A stretch of 32,551 nt of DNA from Rhizobiales bacterium CCH3-A5 (GCA_001556025.1 LSIB01000087.1:1-32551), one strand, 5' to 3'; shown: positions 7,858-15,363, numbered from the stretch's first letter. Made by a program: numbers and translations. Notes: generated from the letters alone by a model not told the origin.

Positions 7858-8859
7858 CTACACTATGGGGATCCACTGCGGGTTGAGCTCGAGCGCTGCC
7901 CCGAATCGGAACCGCCGGGCGATGAAGTTCGCCTCGCTGACCAGATGCCGAATCGTGGCCTGCATGTGGAGAGGATCGTGCCGGCAGGCGCGGTCGTTGA
8001 TCAGCGCCACCAGCCTGAACTTGGCCTCAGCGTCCGCCGAGTGTAGCAGGGCCGGCCAGATCGCGGCCCGGGCCGCGGAAAGGTAGGCGAGGATCCGAGC
8101 GCCCTCCGCAGCCCGGCGCATCGCCGCGCTGTCGGGCTCGTTGCGATGGGCAATCACCGTGAGGCGATCGGCGATCGCGATCATCGCGCTGAAGCGGTCG
8201 ACCAGCGCGGTCAGGTCAGGATAGGCGTCGACGAAGGCCTTCCACCGGGCGATGCCGCAAGCATCCAGGGTGGCCGGCCCGCCGGCCAGCGGCACCGCGT
8301 CGATGAGATCGAACCGCGACAGCGGCCAGGTCGCGAGACCCCTGTCGGTGGGCGCCGGTCCGGGAGGGCCTGGAGGCACGACGAGCGCGCCGACGTCGAA
8401 GGCGGCGCGGTGGAGCCTGACGCGGGCCGCGTCCTCGACCGAGAGCATCGGCGCCGTCCCGAAGTCGGAGTCTTCGGAGTGTGGCTGCGTCTCCCGAGCG
8501 AGCGCCCGTTTGGCGTCGGCATCATCGATCGAGTCCGTCGGCCAGATCGCCACGATCGCCGCGCAGCTCAAGCCGACGATCTGCAGTCCGACCTCTGCCA
8601 TGCGCTCCTCGTAGGTCCGTTCGAGGCCGAGCGGCAGTCGGTCCGCCTCGTCGTTGCAGCGCTTCGCTTCGCGCGCGAACAGCTTCAAGTCGGGGGCGTG
8701 ATCGCGCACCGCCATCAGCTCGGCGAGCGAGGGATTGTTGCCGATGCTGCGGGTCGCCTCGTCGAGCGGGTCGCGGATCGGCCCGAGTGGCCGGTTGCCG
8801 CCGCCGTCGTGATCCGTCGCGACGGGCGTGAGGTCGCGGTCCTGGTCGTTGTTCGTCAT
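7858..8859 (-). CDS. Array paralog 1 (unknown family, two IWP motifs)
   Basis: 333 residues, the same length as the next gene downstream, to which it aligns throughout. The ATG at 8859 is preferred over 8883 because the leader CCCACAGGATTCAAAAGACC leads into it. Shared segments are LQIVGLSCAAIVAIWPTDSIDDADAKRALA (around residue 110), RGLATWPLSRFDL, AYPDLTALVDRFSAM and AEGARILAYLSAARAAIWPALLHSADAEAK near residue 270, then DPLHMQATIRHLVSEA. The family is unknown to me. The doubled IWP motif and helical character suggest a two-repeat scaffold. The exonuclease gene lies upstream, separated by a terminator and leader. Confidence 0.82.
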   Translation of the reverse strand: MTNNDQDRDLTPVATDHDGGGNRPLGPIRDPLDEATRSIGNNPSLAELMAVRDHAPDLKLFAREAKRCNDEADRLPLGLERTYEERMAEVGLQIVGLSCAAIVAIWPTDSIDDADAKRALARETQPHSEDSDFGTAPMLSVEDAARVRLHRAAFDVGALVVPPGPPGPAPTDRGLATWPLSRFDLIDAVPLAGGPATLDACGIARWKAFVDAYPDLTALVDRFSAMIAIADRLTVIAHRNEPDSAAMRRAAEGARILAYLSAARAAIWPALLHSADAEAKFRLVALINDRACRHDPLHMQATIRHLVSEANFIARRFRFGAALELNPQWIPIV

Positions 8860-8927
8860 GGTCTTTTGAATCCTGTGGGTCACAGCCCCATCGGCTGCGC
8901 TTCACCTCCGTCCTCCCGGAATCGAAC

Positions 8928-8949
8928 AAGGCGCCGTCGCCGGCGCCTT
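8928..8949 (-). terminator. Intercistronic intrinsic terminator (array junction 1)
   Basis: AAGGCGCCG and CGGCGCCTT form a 9-bp stem with a 4-base loop. On the minus strand GTTCGATTCCGGGAGG follows. It lies 31 nt after the exonuclease stop. The GATTCCGGG sequence that follows is also present after the junction-3 terminator. Confidence 0.7.
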
Positions 8950-8979
8950 CTCATCGTCATCCGCCCCGGGCTGTTCGGT

Positions 8980-10386
8980 TCAGGCCGCGAGCTGGAAGAA
9001 CCGGCTCTGCTCGCAAAGCCACCGCTCGATCGCGTCGAGATGCGCATGCCGGGCGGCGTCCCCTGCGGGAAGCGTCTGTCGCAGCAGCGCGATCTCACCG
9101 AGCGCTTTCGGCAACGTCAGCCAGGGCACGTCGGCTTGCGTCGTCAGCCGGTCACGCAGCCAGGCCTGGCCCTTCTGCCAGCCCGCCGGCGACAACGTCT
9201 GCGGCGCCTCCAGCAGCGCCAGTCGATTGGCGAAGGCTTTCAGCCGCTCGTCGCCGAACCCGGCCGCGATCGCGGCCCGGTCCTCCCAGGGTGAGGCATG
9301 CCAGCGGGCGCAGGCCCGGGCATCGTCGTTTGAGAGGAAACCGCCGCTGTAGAGCGTCGCCTCGGGGTAGGGCGAGGGTTCGCGATCGGTGAAGCGGTTG
9401 GCCAGGGCCGTCGCGAGGTTCGCCCTGAAACCGGCATGCTCCCGGATACGGGCAGCGCGCTCGTTGTAGAGCGCGGGATCCCGCTGATCGTCCGGCAGCG
9501 TGTGGCAGCCCTGTTCATAGGCGATGAGGATCGGCTGGGCGTTGGTCTTGATCGTCCGGATCGGACGAACGCCACGCTGCGAGAACAGCGCGATGATCTC
9601 CTCGGCGGGCAAGTCGAGATAGCTTGCCGGGTCGACTGTCAGATCGACGGCGGCCCATGAGGTCGCGACGGTCGGGTTCGGCGTCACGCCGACAACGGGC
9701 GTCAGTCGAGAGACGCCGCCGAGCAGAAGGACCTCGCCGCCGGCCAGCATCCGGTTCGGCACGGCCTTGTCGGCGAGGGCGAGCATGGTCGCGACAGTGG
9801 TCGGCGCGACCTCGCTCAGGTGCCGGAACAGGGCCAGCGTCGCCCGGGTGTCGGCCAGCGCGTCATGCGCCTCTTCTTCGGACAGCGCGATGCCGTTGGC
9901 CCGGCAGATGTCGCCGAGCTTGAAGCTCGGTTTGCCGGTCGCGCCAAGCGGTATGGCCAGAGCGGAAGGCTCCAGCAACGCCACCGCCCTGACCATGGTC
10001 AGGAGGTCGGCGCGCCGATTGCCGTTCAATTGCGTCGCATAGGGCGGGAGGAGATGGGTGAAGTACGCGTGTCTGAGGATCTCCTCGTCGAACCGGATAC
10101 CAGAGTAGCCAAGTATGGTGGCCGGCGCCCACGACGCCAGGGCCTTCGCGATGACGTTCAACATCTCCGTCGGTGACAGCGGCGCCTGTTCGAGCTGTTC
10201 GGGCCGGATGCCGGTCGTCAGGAGTGCGCCGGGCGACGGCACGATATGGGCCGGCAGCCGGCAGCGGAGCGAGAGCTCGCCCAGCGGCGCGAGGTTCTCA
10301 TCGGCATGGATCAGGGCCGCCTGCAACGGCACGTTCCATTGCGGTTCGAGACCGCTCGTCTCGAGATCGTAAATTACGAAGGACAT
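8980..10386 (-). CDS. sbcB: Exodeoxyribonuclease I (SbcB-like, DEDDh family)
   Basis: 468 residues, close to the length of E. coli exonuclease I. It would degrade single-stranded DNA from the 3' end. The DEDDh catalytic set is visible: Asp7 and Glu9 in IYDLETSG, Asp100 in GYSGIRFDEEILR, and His174 with Asp179 in AHDALADTRATL. The remaining 280 residues correspond to the SH3-like and C-terminal regions of the ExoI family. The ATG at 10386 is preceded by AGGACCAGAAGCCG, a good ribosome-binding site, 13 nt after the stop of the small upstream gene. ExoI is normally a chromosomal repair gene; here it sits in a run of unknown genes next to an integrase. The gene symbol is by family; it may be an accessory copy. 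Confidence 0.9.
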   Translation of the reverse strand: MSFVIYDLETSGLEPQWNVPLQAALIHADENLAPLGELSLRCRLPAHIVPSPGALLTTGIRPEQLEQAPLSPTEMLNVIAKALASWAPATILGYSGIRFDEEILRHAYFTHLLPPYATQLNGNRRADLLTMVRAVALLEPSALAIPLGATGKPSFKLGDICRANGIALSEEEAHDALADTRATLALFRHLSEVAPTTVATMLALADKAVPNRMLAGGEVLLLGGVSRLTPVVGVTPNPTVATSWAAVDLTVDPASYLDLPAEEIIALFSQRGVRPIRTIKTNAQPILIAYEQGCHTLPDDQRDPALYNERAARIREHAGFRANLATALANRFTDREPSPYPEATLYSGGFLSNDDARACARWHASPWEDRAAIAAGFGDERLKAFANRLALLEAPQTLSPAGWQKGQAWLRDRLTTQADVPWLTLPKALGEIALLRQTLPAGDAARHAHLDAIERWLCEQSRFFQLAA

Positions 10387-10399
10387 CGGCTTCTGGTCC

Positions 10400-10864
10400 T
10401 CAGTGCCGGCTCGGCGAGCCGGGCGGCATCGGCGCCTTGCGCAGGGTGATGCCGAGCTCGCGCGCATCCTCTTTCATCGCGGCCTCGACCATCACCGCGG
10501 TTCGCGACCGGTTGATCTCCTGCTCGTCGAACGCCATGGCCTCGGCGACCATGATCTTGCGCTCGAAATGCCCGATCTCGCGCGCCGGTGCTTCAGCCAG
10601 CATGAAGGCGTAGAGGCGCGCATGGGCGCGAGCGCCCTCTGCCATCTGTAGGGCCGTCAGGCCGCCATGCTCGGGAAATGACCGCTCAGGCTGCTGCTCG
10701 AGCAGCAGCGCGTGCGCCAGGGCTTCCTGCCAGAGCCAGAAGAACCGCTCCGGCTGATCGGTCGTCAACTGGTAGCCGCGCTGGTAGCGCGACAGATGCG
10801 CGGCCGTCGGCCGCGCCTCGCCTTGGGCGGTGTCGCCGCCCTCCGTGTTGCTATTCACTCTCAT
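10400..10864 (-). CDS. Small unknown protein, first gene of the array
   Basis: 154 residues, family not recognised. The body is predicted helical: ERFFWLWQEALAHALLLEQQP, then MAEGARAHARLYAFMLAEAPAREIGHFERKIMVAEAMAFDEQE. The AEGAR start of the second segment resembles the AEGARIxxY block of array paralogs 1 and 2, but the similarity is too short to claim kinship. The start codon lies 2 nt after a 9-bp hairpin whose loop holds GAGAGA. The exonuclease gene follows after 13 nt, so the two are probably co-translated. Confidence 0.65.
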   Translation of the reverse strand: MRVNSNTEGGDTAQGEARPTAAHLSRYQRGYQLTTDQPERFFWLWQEALAHALLLEQQPERSFPEHGGLTALQMAEGARAHARLYAFMLAEAPAREIGHFERKIMVAEAMAFDEQEINRSRTAVMVEAAMKEDARELGITLRKAPMPPGSPSRH

Positions 10865-10866
10865 AC

Positions 10867-10894
10867 CCGTTCCGGTTCGTCTCTCCCGGAACGG
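10867..10894 (-). promoter_or_regulatory. Leader hairpin at the start of the array
   Basis: CCGTTCCGG and CCGGAACGG form a perfect 9-bp stem with a 10-base loop, GAGAGACGAA on the minus strand. The hairpin ends 2 nt before the ATG of the first array gene. The purine-rich loop is the only candidate ribosome-binding sequence. The TTCCGGGAG part also occurs in the leaders before array paralogs 1 and 3. Confidence 0.5.
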
Positions 10895-11070
10895 CTCGTC
10901 GGCTCAGGTTCGCAGGGGTTCCCAAGACAGGGTTCCGGTTACCGCATTTGCCTTGAAGCCTATGCTGCATGTCGTGCTCGCCAACGCGAAAGTTGGCCCT
11001 TAGCTGACGCTTAGAAGGTCTGCTTCAGGGCGGTCTCCTAAAGCCTGGAGTCGAGCCACACAGGCTGGAG

Positions 11071-11841
11071 CTAAGCGCGCATCCACCCCCATTTGGCGAA
11101 GATGCGCTGGCCTTCAGCCGAGGCGAGAAACTCCACAAAGCCCTTGGCTTCCGGTCGCATTTGCCCACGCTTCGTCAGGGCTATGCCCGTGTCACGATAG
11201 ATCCGAAGGTCCGGCTCGACCTCGACGACGTCCGCGAGTGTTGGGTTGGCGACCTGCCAGATCGTCCAGATCAGCCAGGCGTCGAGCGAACTGTCCTCGA
11301 CCCACGCCTTCCGGGCGTCGGCGCTGTTCTTGGCGACCTTCCCAATGTTGGAGCGAAAGGCTTTGACGTCAGCGATGCGGCCGAGCCGGCCAGCTACGTC
11401 CTCCCACAGGCCCTGCTGGCCAGCGCCGTTGACGACTAGGATGCTGTGGCCGGGCTCGAGCAGGGTCTTCACGCCGCCGACCTTTTTTGGGTTGCCCGGC
11501 CGGACCAGGATTGCGGAGGCGCGCAGGTAGAGCGGCTGCACGGTTGAGGGATCAATGCCGGGCATCGCTTCGATGAAGTCCGACATCATCACCTCGGAGC
11601 CGCTGAAGATCATGTCGGCGTCCTTGGTCGCCTTGTCCTTCCAGGCCGGAAGCGGACCGGCTTCGACCTGTACTTCGATGCCTTGCGCCTTGCCGAAGGT
11701 GGCGGCAGCCTCCTTCATCGCCGGCATCGGCCCGCCGGGGCCGTAGACGCGTAGAGGCTCGGCGGCGCTTGCCGGCGTAGCAAGCGAGGCGGCAAGTCCG
11801 GCGCCGAGGATCCCGATATCGCGACGGCTGAGATGGGTCAT
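11071..11841 (-). CDS. Periplasmic solute-binding protein, AcfC-like
   Basis: 256 residues. The N-terminus MTHLSRRDIGILGAGLAASLATPASA is a twin-arginine-like or Sec export signal. The mature part begins LRVYGPGGPMPAMKEAAATFGKAQGIEVQVEAGP and contains ADMIFSGSEVMMSDF and YLRASAILVRPGNPKK, typical of the AcfC group of ABC-type periplasmic binding proteins related to ModA-type anion binders. The bound ligand is not known for this group. The gene lies 34 nt after the YeiH-type exporter on the same strand, so an anion or sulfur-oxyanion ligand is a reasonable guess. No permease or ATPase is adjacent, so it may act in sensing or buffering rather than uptake. Confidence 0.8.
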   Translation of the reverse strand: MTHLSRRDIGILGAGLAASLATPASAAEPLRVYGPGGPMPAMKEAAATFGKAQGIEVQVEAGPLPAWKDKATKDADMIFSGSEVMMSDFIEAMPGIDPSTVQPLYLRASAILVRPGNPKKVGGVKTLLEPGHSILVVNGAGQQGLWEDVAGRLGRIADVKAFRSNIGKVAKNSADARKAWVEDSSLDAWLIWTIWQVANPTLADVVEVEPDLRIYRDTGIALTKRGQMRPEAKGFVEFLASAEGQRIFAKWGWMRA

Positions 11842-11875
11842 GGGTTGATCCTTTCGTTTTTCCGGAGGCGCCGGC

Positions 11876-12973
11876 TCACGCCACGCCGATGAGATGAATG
11901 AGGCCGAACGAGATGGCGGCGAGCGCGAGCAACGAGAGGACGACCGCGCCCGTGACCCGAGGGCCGGCCCTGGCCACCGAGCGGATGTCGACGCCGAGGC
12001 CAAGCGCAGCCATCGACACGATCGTGAGCAGGTTCGCAACCGTCGCCAGCGGCGAAAGAAGGGCGGTCGGGATGAGGCCGGCCGAGCGAAACGCCGCCAT
12101 CACGAGGAAGCCAACGATGAACCAGGGCACGAGATGGTGGACGGCGATCCGCTTGGGCGCCGGGCGATCGCCGGCGGTCACATGCGGCGCAGGTTTGTCG
12201 GTCTCTTCGCGCAGGCGTCCAGACAGCATCGACAGGACCAGCACGACCGGGCCGAGCATCAGGACGCGCACGAGCTTGACGAGTGTGCCGACCTGGATCG
12301 CGGCTGCACCCGCCGGAGCCGTGGCCGCGATGACCTGGGGGACAGCATAGACCGTCAATCCCGAGAGCACGCCGAATTGGTGAACGCTCAGGCCGAGCGC
12401 CGGGATCAGGAGAGGCAGGCCGAGGACCACGACGACTCCGAGAACCGCCGTGAAGGCGATCGAGGCTGCGACGTCGTCTCCATCAGCGCCGATGACGGGC
12501 GCGACCGCCGCAATGGCCGAGTTACCGCAGATCGAGTTGCCGCAGGCGACGAGGATCGCCATGCGCTGTGGCAGACCGAGCAGGCGGCCGATGGCATAGC
12601 TCAGCCCGATTGCGACGAATACGACGACCGCGATTCCGATCAGCAGGCCAGCTCCAGCCGCGGCGATCGTCGCCGCGCTCAGCGAGGCGCCCAGCAACAC
12701 CACCGCGATCTCCAGCAGGGTCTTGGCCGAGAAGGAAATGCCGGGCCGCCAGCCGCTGCCTGGCGTCCACAGCGACCGGATCACTGTGCCGATCAGGATC
12801 GCCATGACGAGCGCCTCCAACCATACCCGGCCGAAATAACCCGCCTCGACATGTTCGATTCCCAGCGCGACCGCCGACACACCGACGCAGAGCAGAACGC
12901 CGGGCCAGATGGGCAGGGCGTCGAGCGTAGAAGAGGAATTTAAAGGCGTTCTCGACTGGGTCGGCAGGGTCAT
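11876..12973 (-). CDS. yeiH: YeiH-family putative sulfite/sulfate exporter
   Basis: About 365 residues with ten or so hydrophobic segments, matching the YeiH (UPF0324) inner-membrane family in length. Typical stretches are RVWLEALVMAILIG, AKTLLEIAVVLLGASLS, and the signature ACGNSICGNSAIAAVAPVI, then VYAVPQVIAATAPAG. The family is annotated as a putative sulfate or sulfite exporter on the basis of context. Start ATG 12973 has GGA 8 bases upstream; ATG 12985 is in frame and also possible. It shares a strand with the small membrane protein upstream and the binding protein downstream. A divergent LysR gene and a nearby sulfite dehydrogenase support a role in sulfite detoxification. Confidence 0.87.
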   Translation of the reverse strand: MTLPTQSRTPLNSSSTLDALPIWPGVLLCVGVSAVALGIEHVEAGYFGRVWLEALVMAILIGTVIRSLWTPGSGWRPGISFSAKTLLEIAVVLLGASLSAATIAAAGAGLLIGIAVVVFVAIGLSYAIGRLLGLPQRMAILVACGNSICGNSAIAAVAPVIGADGDDVAASIAFTAVLGVVVVLGLPLLIPALGLSVHQFGVLSGLTVYAVPQVIAATAPAGAAAIQVGTLVKLVRVLMLGPVVLVLSMLSGRLREETDKPAPHVTAGDRPAPKRIAVHHLVPWFIVGFLVMAAFRSAGLIPTALLSPLATVANLLTIVSMAALGLGVDIRSVARAGPRVTGAVVLSLLALAAISFGLIHLIGVA

Positions 12974-13022
12974 CGCGGCATCCATTCGTTCGATGCGTGA
13001 TCTGTCGCTTACCGTAATTGAT

Positions 13023-13277
13023 TTATCCAACAGGTTGTTTCTCTTGTTTCGATCGATAAATTCGATTGGTATCGATTGAAGCGCGATCAGCTTTGGCTGC
13101 GAGCCTGAGGAAGGCTGCGCCGGCAATTATGATCGAGCCGAACACACTGCCGGCGAGGACATACAGAATGCGCTTGCCCCATGGTCCCTGCCGCGCGCTG
13201 TCGGTCGTGAGGCGCGCGGGATGGTCGTCGAAATGGTGCGGCGGTGGCTGGTTGTGGTCGGGCTCGATGCTCGTCAT
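13023..13277 (-). CDS. Small single-span membrane protein
   Basis: 84 residues. A polar, His/Pro-rich N-terminus (HNQPPPHHFDDHPARL) is followed by one clear transmembrane helix, ILYVLAGSVFGSIIIAGAAF (residues about 37-56), and a basic tail. I do not know the family. It starts about 34 nt downstream of the -10 element of a candidate ECF promoter and precedes the YeiH-type exporter gene. The 3' part runs into AT-rich DNA that may also hold a regulator site, so the reading frame is plausible but not proven. Confidence 0.55.
   Translation of the reverse strand: MTSIEPDHNQPPPHHFDDHPARLTTDSARQGPWGKRILYVLAGSVFGSIIIAGAAFLRLAAKADRASIDTNRIYRSKQEKQPVG
13052..13076. promoter_or_regulatory. AT-rich dyad, possible LysR operator for yeiH
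   Basis: ATCGA-TAAAT-TCGAT (13052-13066) is a perfect dyad, and a further ATCGAT follows at 13071-13076. The surrounding 12990-13080 is much richer in A/T than its flanks and lies upstream of the exporter gene. LysR regulators bind such interrupted dyads, but no contact evidence exists here. Confidence 0.3.
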
Positions 13278-13310
13278 CAGGCATGCTCGCTGTCGGGAGG
13301 GATGATGAGG

Positions 13311-13337
13311 AGACGCAAAGGCCCTTCGATTTATTCC
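13311..13337 (-). promoter_or_regulatory. ECF-sigma promoter of the exporter operon
   Basis: Read on the minus strand, GGAAT (13337-13333) and CGTCT (13315-13311) are separated by exactly 17 bases. The same boxes and spacing lie upstream of sorA. The site faces the small membrane protein, yeiH and the binding-protein gene. Its -35 box is 15 bases from the divergent LysR start codon, so the two promoters must overlap. Confidence 0.65.
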
Positions 13338-13351
13338 GGCGAGGCGTTCGT

Positions 13352-14242
13352 ATGACTCTCGAACAACTGCGGATCTTTGTTGCGGTCGCCGAGCGCGCGC
13401 ACGTCACGCGCGCCGCCTCCGATCTCAATCTGACGCAGTCAGCAACCAGCGCGGCGATTGCGGCCCTGGAGTATCGGCACGCGGTGAAGCTGTTCGATCG
13501 CGTGGGTAGGCGGATCGCGCTAACCGATGCCGGCCGACTGTTTCTCCAGGAGGCGCGGGCGATCCTGACACGCGCGGCCGCCGGCGAGCAGATCCTGGCC
13601 GATCTCGCGGGGCTGAAGCGCGGCAGGCTCGCTTTCGCCGCGAGCCAGACGATCGGGAACTATTGGTTGCCGCCAAGGCTTGCTGCGTTTCGCAAGCGCC
13701 ACCCGGGCATCGAAACACCGCTGGTGATCGGCAACACCGAGACCGTGACCACCGCCATCCATGACGGGCTGGCGGACATCGGCTTCGTCGAGGGCGAGAT
13801 CGATGATCTCCATCTCACCCAGGAGAGCGTCGCAACCGACGACATGAGCATCGTCGTCTCGCGCGATCATCCGTGGTCCGTGCGTGATGCCGTCACTCCT
13901 AACGAGTTCGGCGAAACGTCCTGGATTTTGCGCGAACCGGGCTCGGGGACGCGGCAGCTTCTGGAAACGGTGCTACGGGAAGCGGGACGCACGCTCGCAG
14001 ACCTCGACGTCGCGCTCGAACTGCCCGCCAACGAAGCCGTTCGCGCCGCGGTCGAAGCTGGCGCCGGCGCGAGCCTGATGTCGCGGCTCGTCGTCGCGAG
14101 CGCGTTGCGTTCCGGAGGGCTCGTGGACGTGGCGGCCGACATCCCACCGCGCCGCTTTCTGATACTGCGGCACAAGGAGCGTTACGTTAGCCGGGCCGCG
14201 CAGGCCTTTCGCGAGCTGCTCGACGAGGAGCAGTCCCGATGA
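13352..14242 (+). CDS. LysR-family regulator, YeiE-like
   Basis: 296 residues. The N-terminal winged helix-turn-helix is clear: MTLEQLRIFVAVAERAHVTRAASDLNLTQSATSAAIAALE, then LFDRVGRRIALTDAG. A periplasmic-binding-type effector domain follows from about residue 90 (GRLAFAASQTIGNYWLPPRLAAFRKRHPGIE). It lies divergent to the YeiH-type exporter operon, the arrangement seen for yeiE/yeiH, and YeiE-type regulators have been linked to sulfite. A sulfur-oxyanion effector is therefore likely but inferred. The stop overlaps the next gene's ATG by 4 bases, which indicates co-translation. The upstream frame open from 13244 overlaps the divergent promoter and is not used. Confidence 0.88.
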   Translation: MTLEQLRIFVAVAERAHVTRAASDLNLTQSATSAAIAALEYRHAVKLFDRVGRRIALTDAGRLFLQEARAILTRAAAGEQILADLAGLKRGRLAFAASQTIGNYWLPPRLAAFRKRHPGIETPLVIGNTETVTTAIHDGLADIGFVEGEIDDLHLTQESVATDDMSIVVSRDHPWSVRDAVTPNEFGETSWILREPGSGTRQLLETVLREAGRTLADLDVALELPANEAVRAAVEAGAGASLMSRLVVASALRSGGLVDVAADIPPRRFLILRHKERYVSRAAQAFRELLDEEQSR

Positions 14243-14817
14243 TGGCCCCTAACAGGCAGCCGGCCCATGTCGCGCCGCTCAATCGCTTTGCCGCAGTGCT
14301 GCGGGCGCGCCATGGCGACGTGCCGGATTTCGATCCCTTGGATGGCGGCATCGCAGCTCGCCTGCTCGTGCTGCTGGAAACGCCCGGCCCGGCCTCGGTT
14401 TCCACCGGCACGACATCGCGCGACAATCCCACCGGGACGGCTCGCAATCTGACCCGATTTCTCGATGGGCTCCCGCTGTCGCGATGGGACACGGTGATCT
14501 GGAACGCGGTGCCATGGCGGCTGCCACGCCGTGGCGGGAAGCTCGGGCGGCCGACCCGAATGGACATCGAAGCTGCTGCGCGCGATTTGCCGGCGCTGCT
14601 CGCGCTCTTGCCGCGTGTGCAGGTCGTGGTTCTCGCCGGCCGCGTCGCGCAGAGCCTTCGGCCCGCGCTGGATGCAGCAAGGCCCGATCTCACCGTGATC
14701 GCGATCCCGCATCCGAGCCCGACACATCTCGCCGCGTCACCCGCTGCGAGGGAGCGGCTCTTCGGCGAGGCCTCGCGCCGGGAGATCGCTGTCGCCATTG
14801 CGGATGAGGCCGGCTAG
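14239..14817 (+). CDS. Uracil-DNA glycosylase superfamily protein
   Basis: 192 residues. Features of the uracil-DNA glycosylase-like fold are LLVLLETPGPAS (residues 42-53), SRDNPTGTARNLTRFL, the TVIWNAVPW strand, VVLAGRVAQ and the late IPHPSPTHL loop, which corresponds to the HPSP-type leucine-loop motif of the superfamily. These proteins usually remove uracil from DNA, though activity has not been shown for this alphaproteobacterial subgroup. Its ATG overlaps the LysR stop (ATGA), and the sigma factor gene follows 15 nt after its stop. Why a DNA-repair-type protein sits in a sulfite locus is unclear; sulfite promotes cytosine deamination, so a protective role is conceivable. Confidence 0.8.
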   Translation: MMAPNRQPAHVAPLNRFAAVLRARHGDVPDFDPLDGGIAARLLVLLETPGPASVSTGTTSRDNPTGTARNLTRFLDGLPLSRWDTVIWNAVPWRLPRRGGKLGRPTRMDIEAAARDLPALLALLPRVQVVVLAGRVAQSLRPALDAARPDLTVIAIPHPSPTHLAASPAARERLFGEASRREIAVAIADEAG

Positions 14818-14832
14818 TCTGGCATTGCTCCA

Positions 14833-15363
14833 ATGAGGATCGAAGCCCTGCGCGACGCGGTCGAAACGGCACTGAGGCAGAACTGGCAGCGGCTTTTCGG
14901 CTATGCGCTGCGGCTCAGCGGCGACCGTGACGCGGCGGCCGACCTTCTGCAATCCTGCGCGATGAAGGCGTTGGCGAGCGACACCGTGCCCGATGCGTCA
15001 GGCATCCGGTCCTGGCTTTTCGCGATCCTGCGGAACGGCTTCTTCGATGATCGCCGCCGGGCCTCGGTGCGCTCGGACAATCGCGAGGTCGAGACGGGGC
15101 TGGAGACACCCTGGCGCCACGACGATCGGCTGATCGCGGAGATCACGGTCAGGCAGGCGCTCGAAAGGCTGGACGCGACACACCGCGACATCATCGAACT
15201 GGTCGATCTCGCCGGCTTTCGTTATGCCGAAGCGGCGGAGATTCTGGGCGTGCCGGTCGGGACCGTCATGAGCCGATTGAGCCGCGCACGCCTCGCGCTG
15301 CTGGACGAGATCGGCGGACGGAACGTGACGCCCTTTCCGACGGGGCGCCGCCATGTCGGGTGA
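14833..15363 (+). CDS. ECF sigma factor
   Basis: 176 residues, the usual size of an extracytoplasmic-function sigma factor. Region 2 covers about residues 15-78 (RLFGYALRLSGDRDAAADLLQSCAMKAL, then IRSWLFAILRNGFFDDRRR). Region 4 covers about residues 112-163, with LERLDATHRDIIELVDLAGFRYAEAAEILGVPVGTVMSRLSRAR holding the helix-turn-helix that reads the -35 box. It overlaps the anti-sigma gene by 11 bases. The gene has no strong ribosome-binding site and probably relies on transcripts from upstream. Three promoter-like sites with matching boxes in this locus are its likely targets. Sulfite-responsive ECF factors are known in Sinorhizobium. Confidence 0.93.
   Translation: MRIEALRDAVETALRQNWQRLFGYALRLSGDRDAAADLLQSCAMKALASDTVPDASGIRSWLFAILRNGFFDDRRRASVRSDNREVETGLETPWRHDDRLIAEITVRQALERLDATHRDIIELVDLAGFRYAEAAEILGVPVGTVMSRLSRARLALLDEIGGRNVTPFPTGRRHVG

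Noticed and set aside
11894..12943. 349-codon plus-strand frame opposite the exporter
   Set aside because: The product is dominated by Arg, Asp and Gln, the usual mirror of a membrane-protein gene on the other strand.
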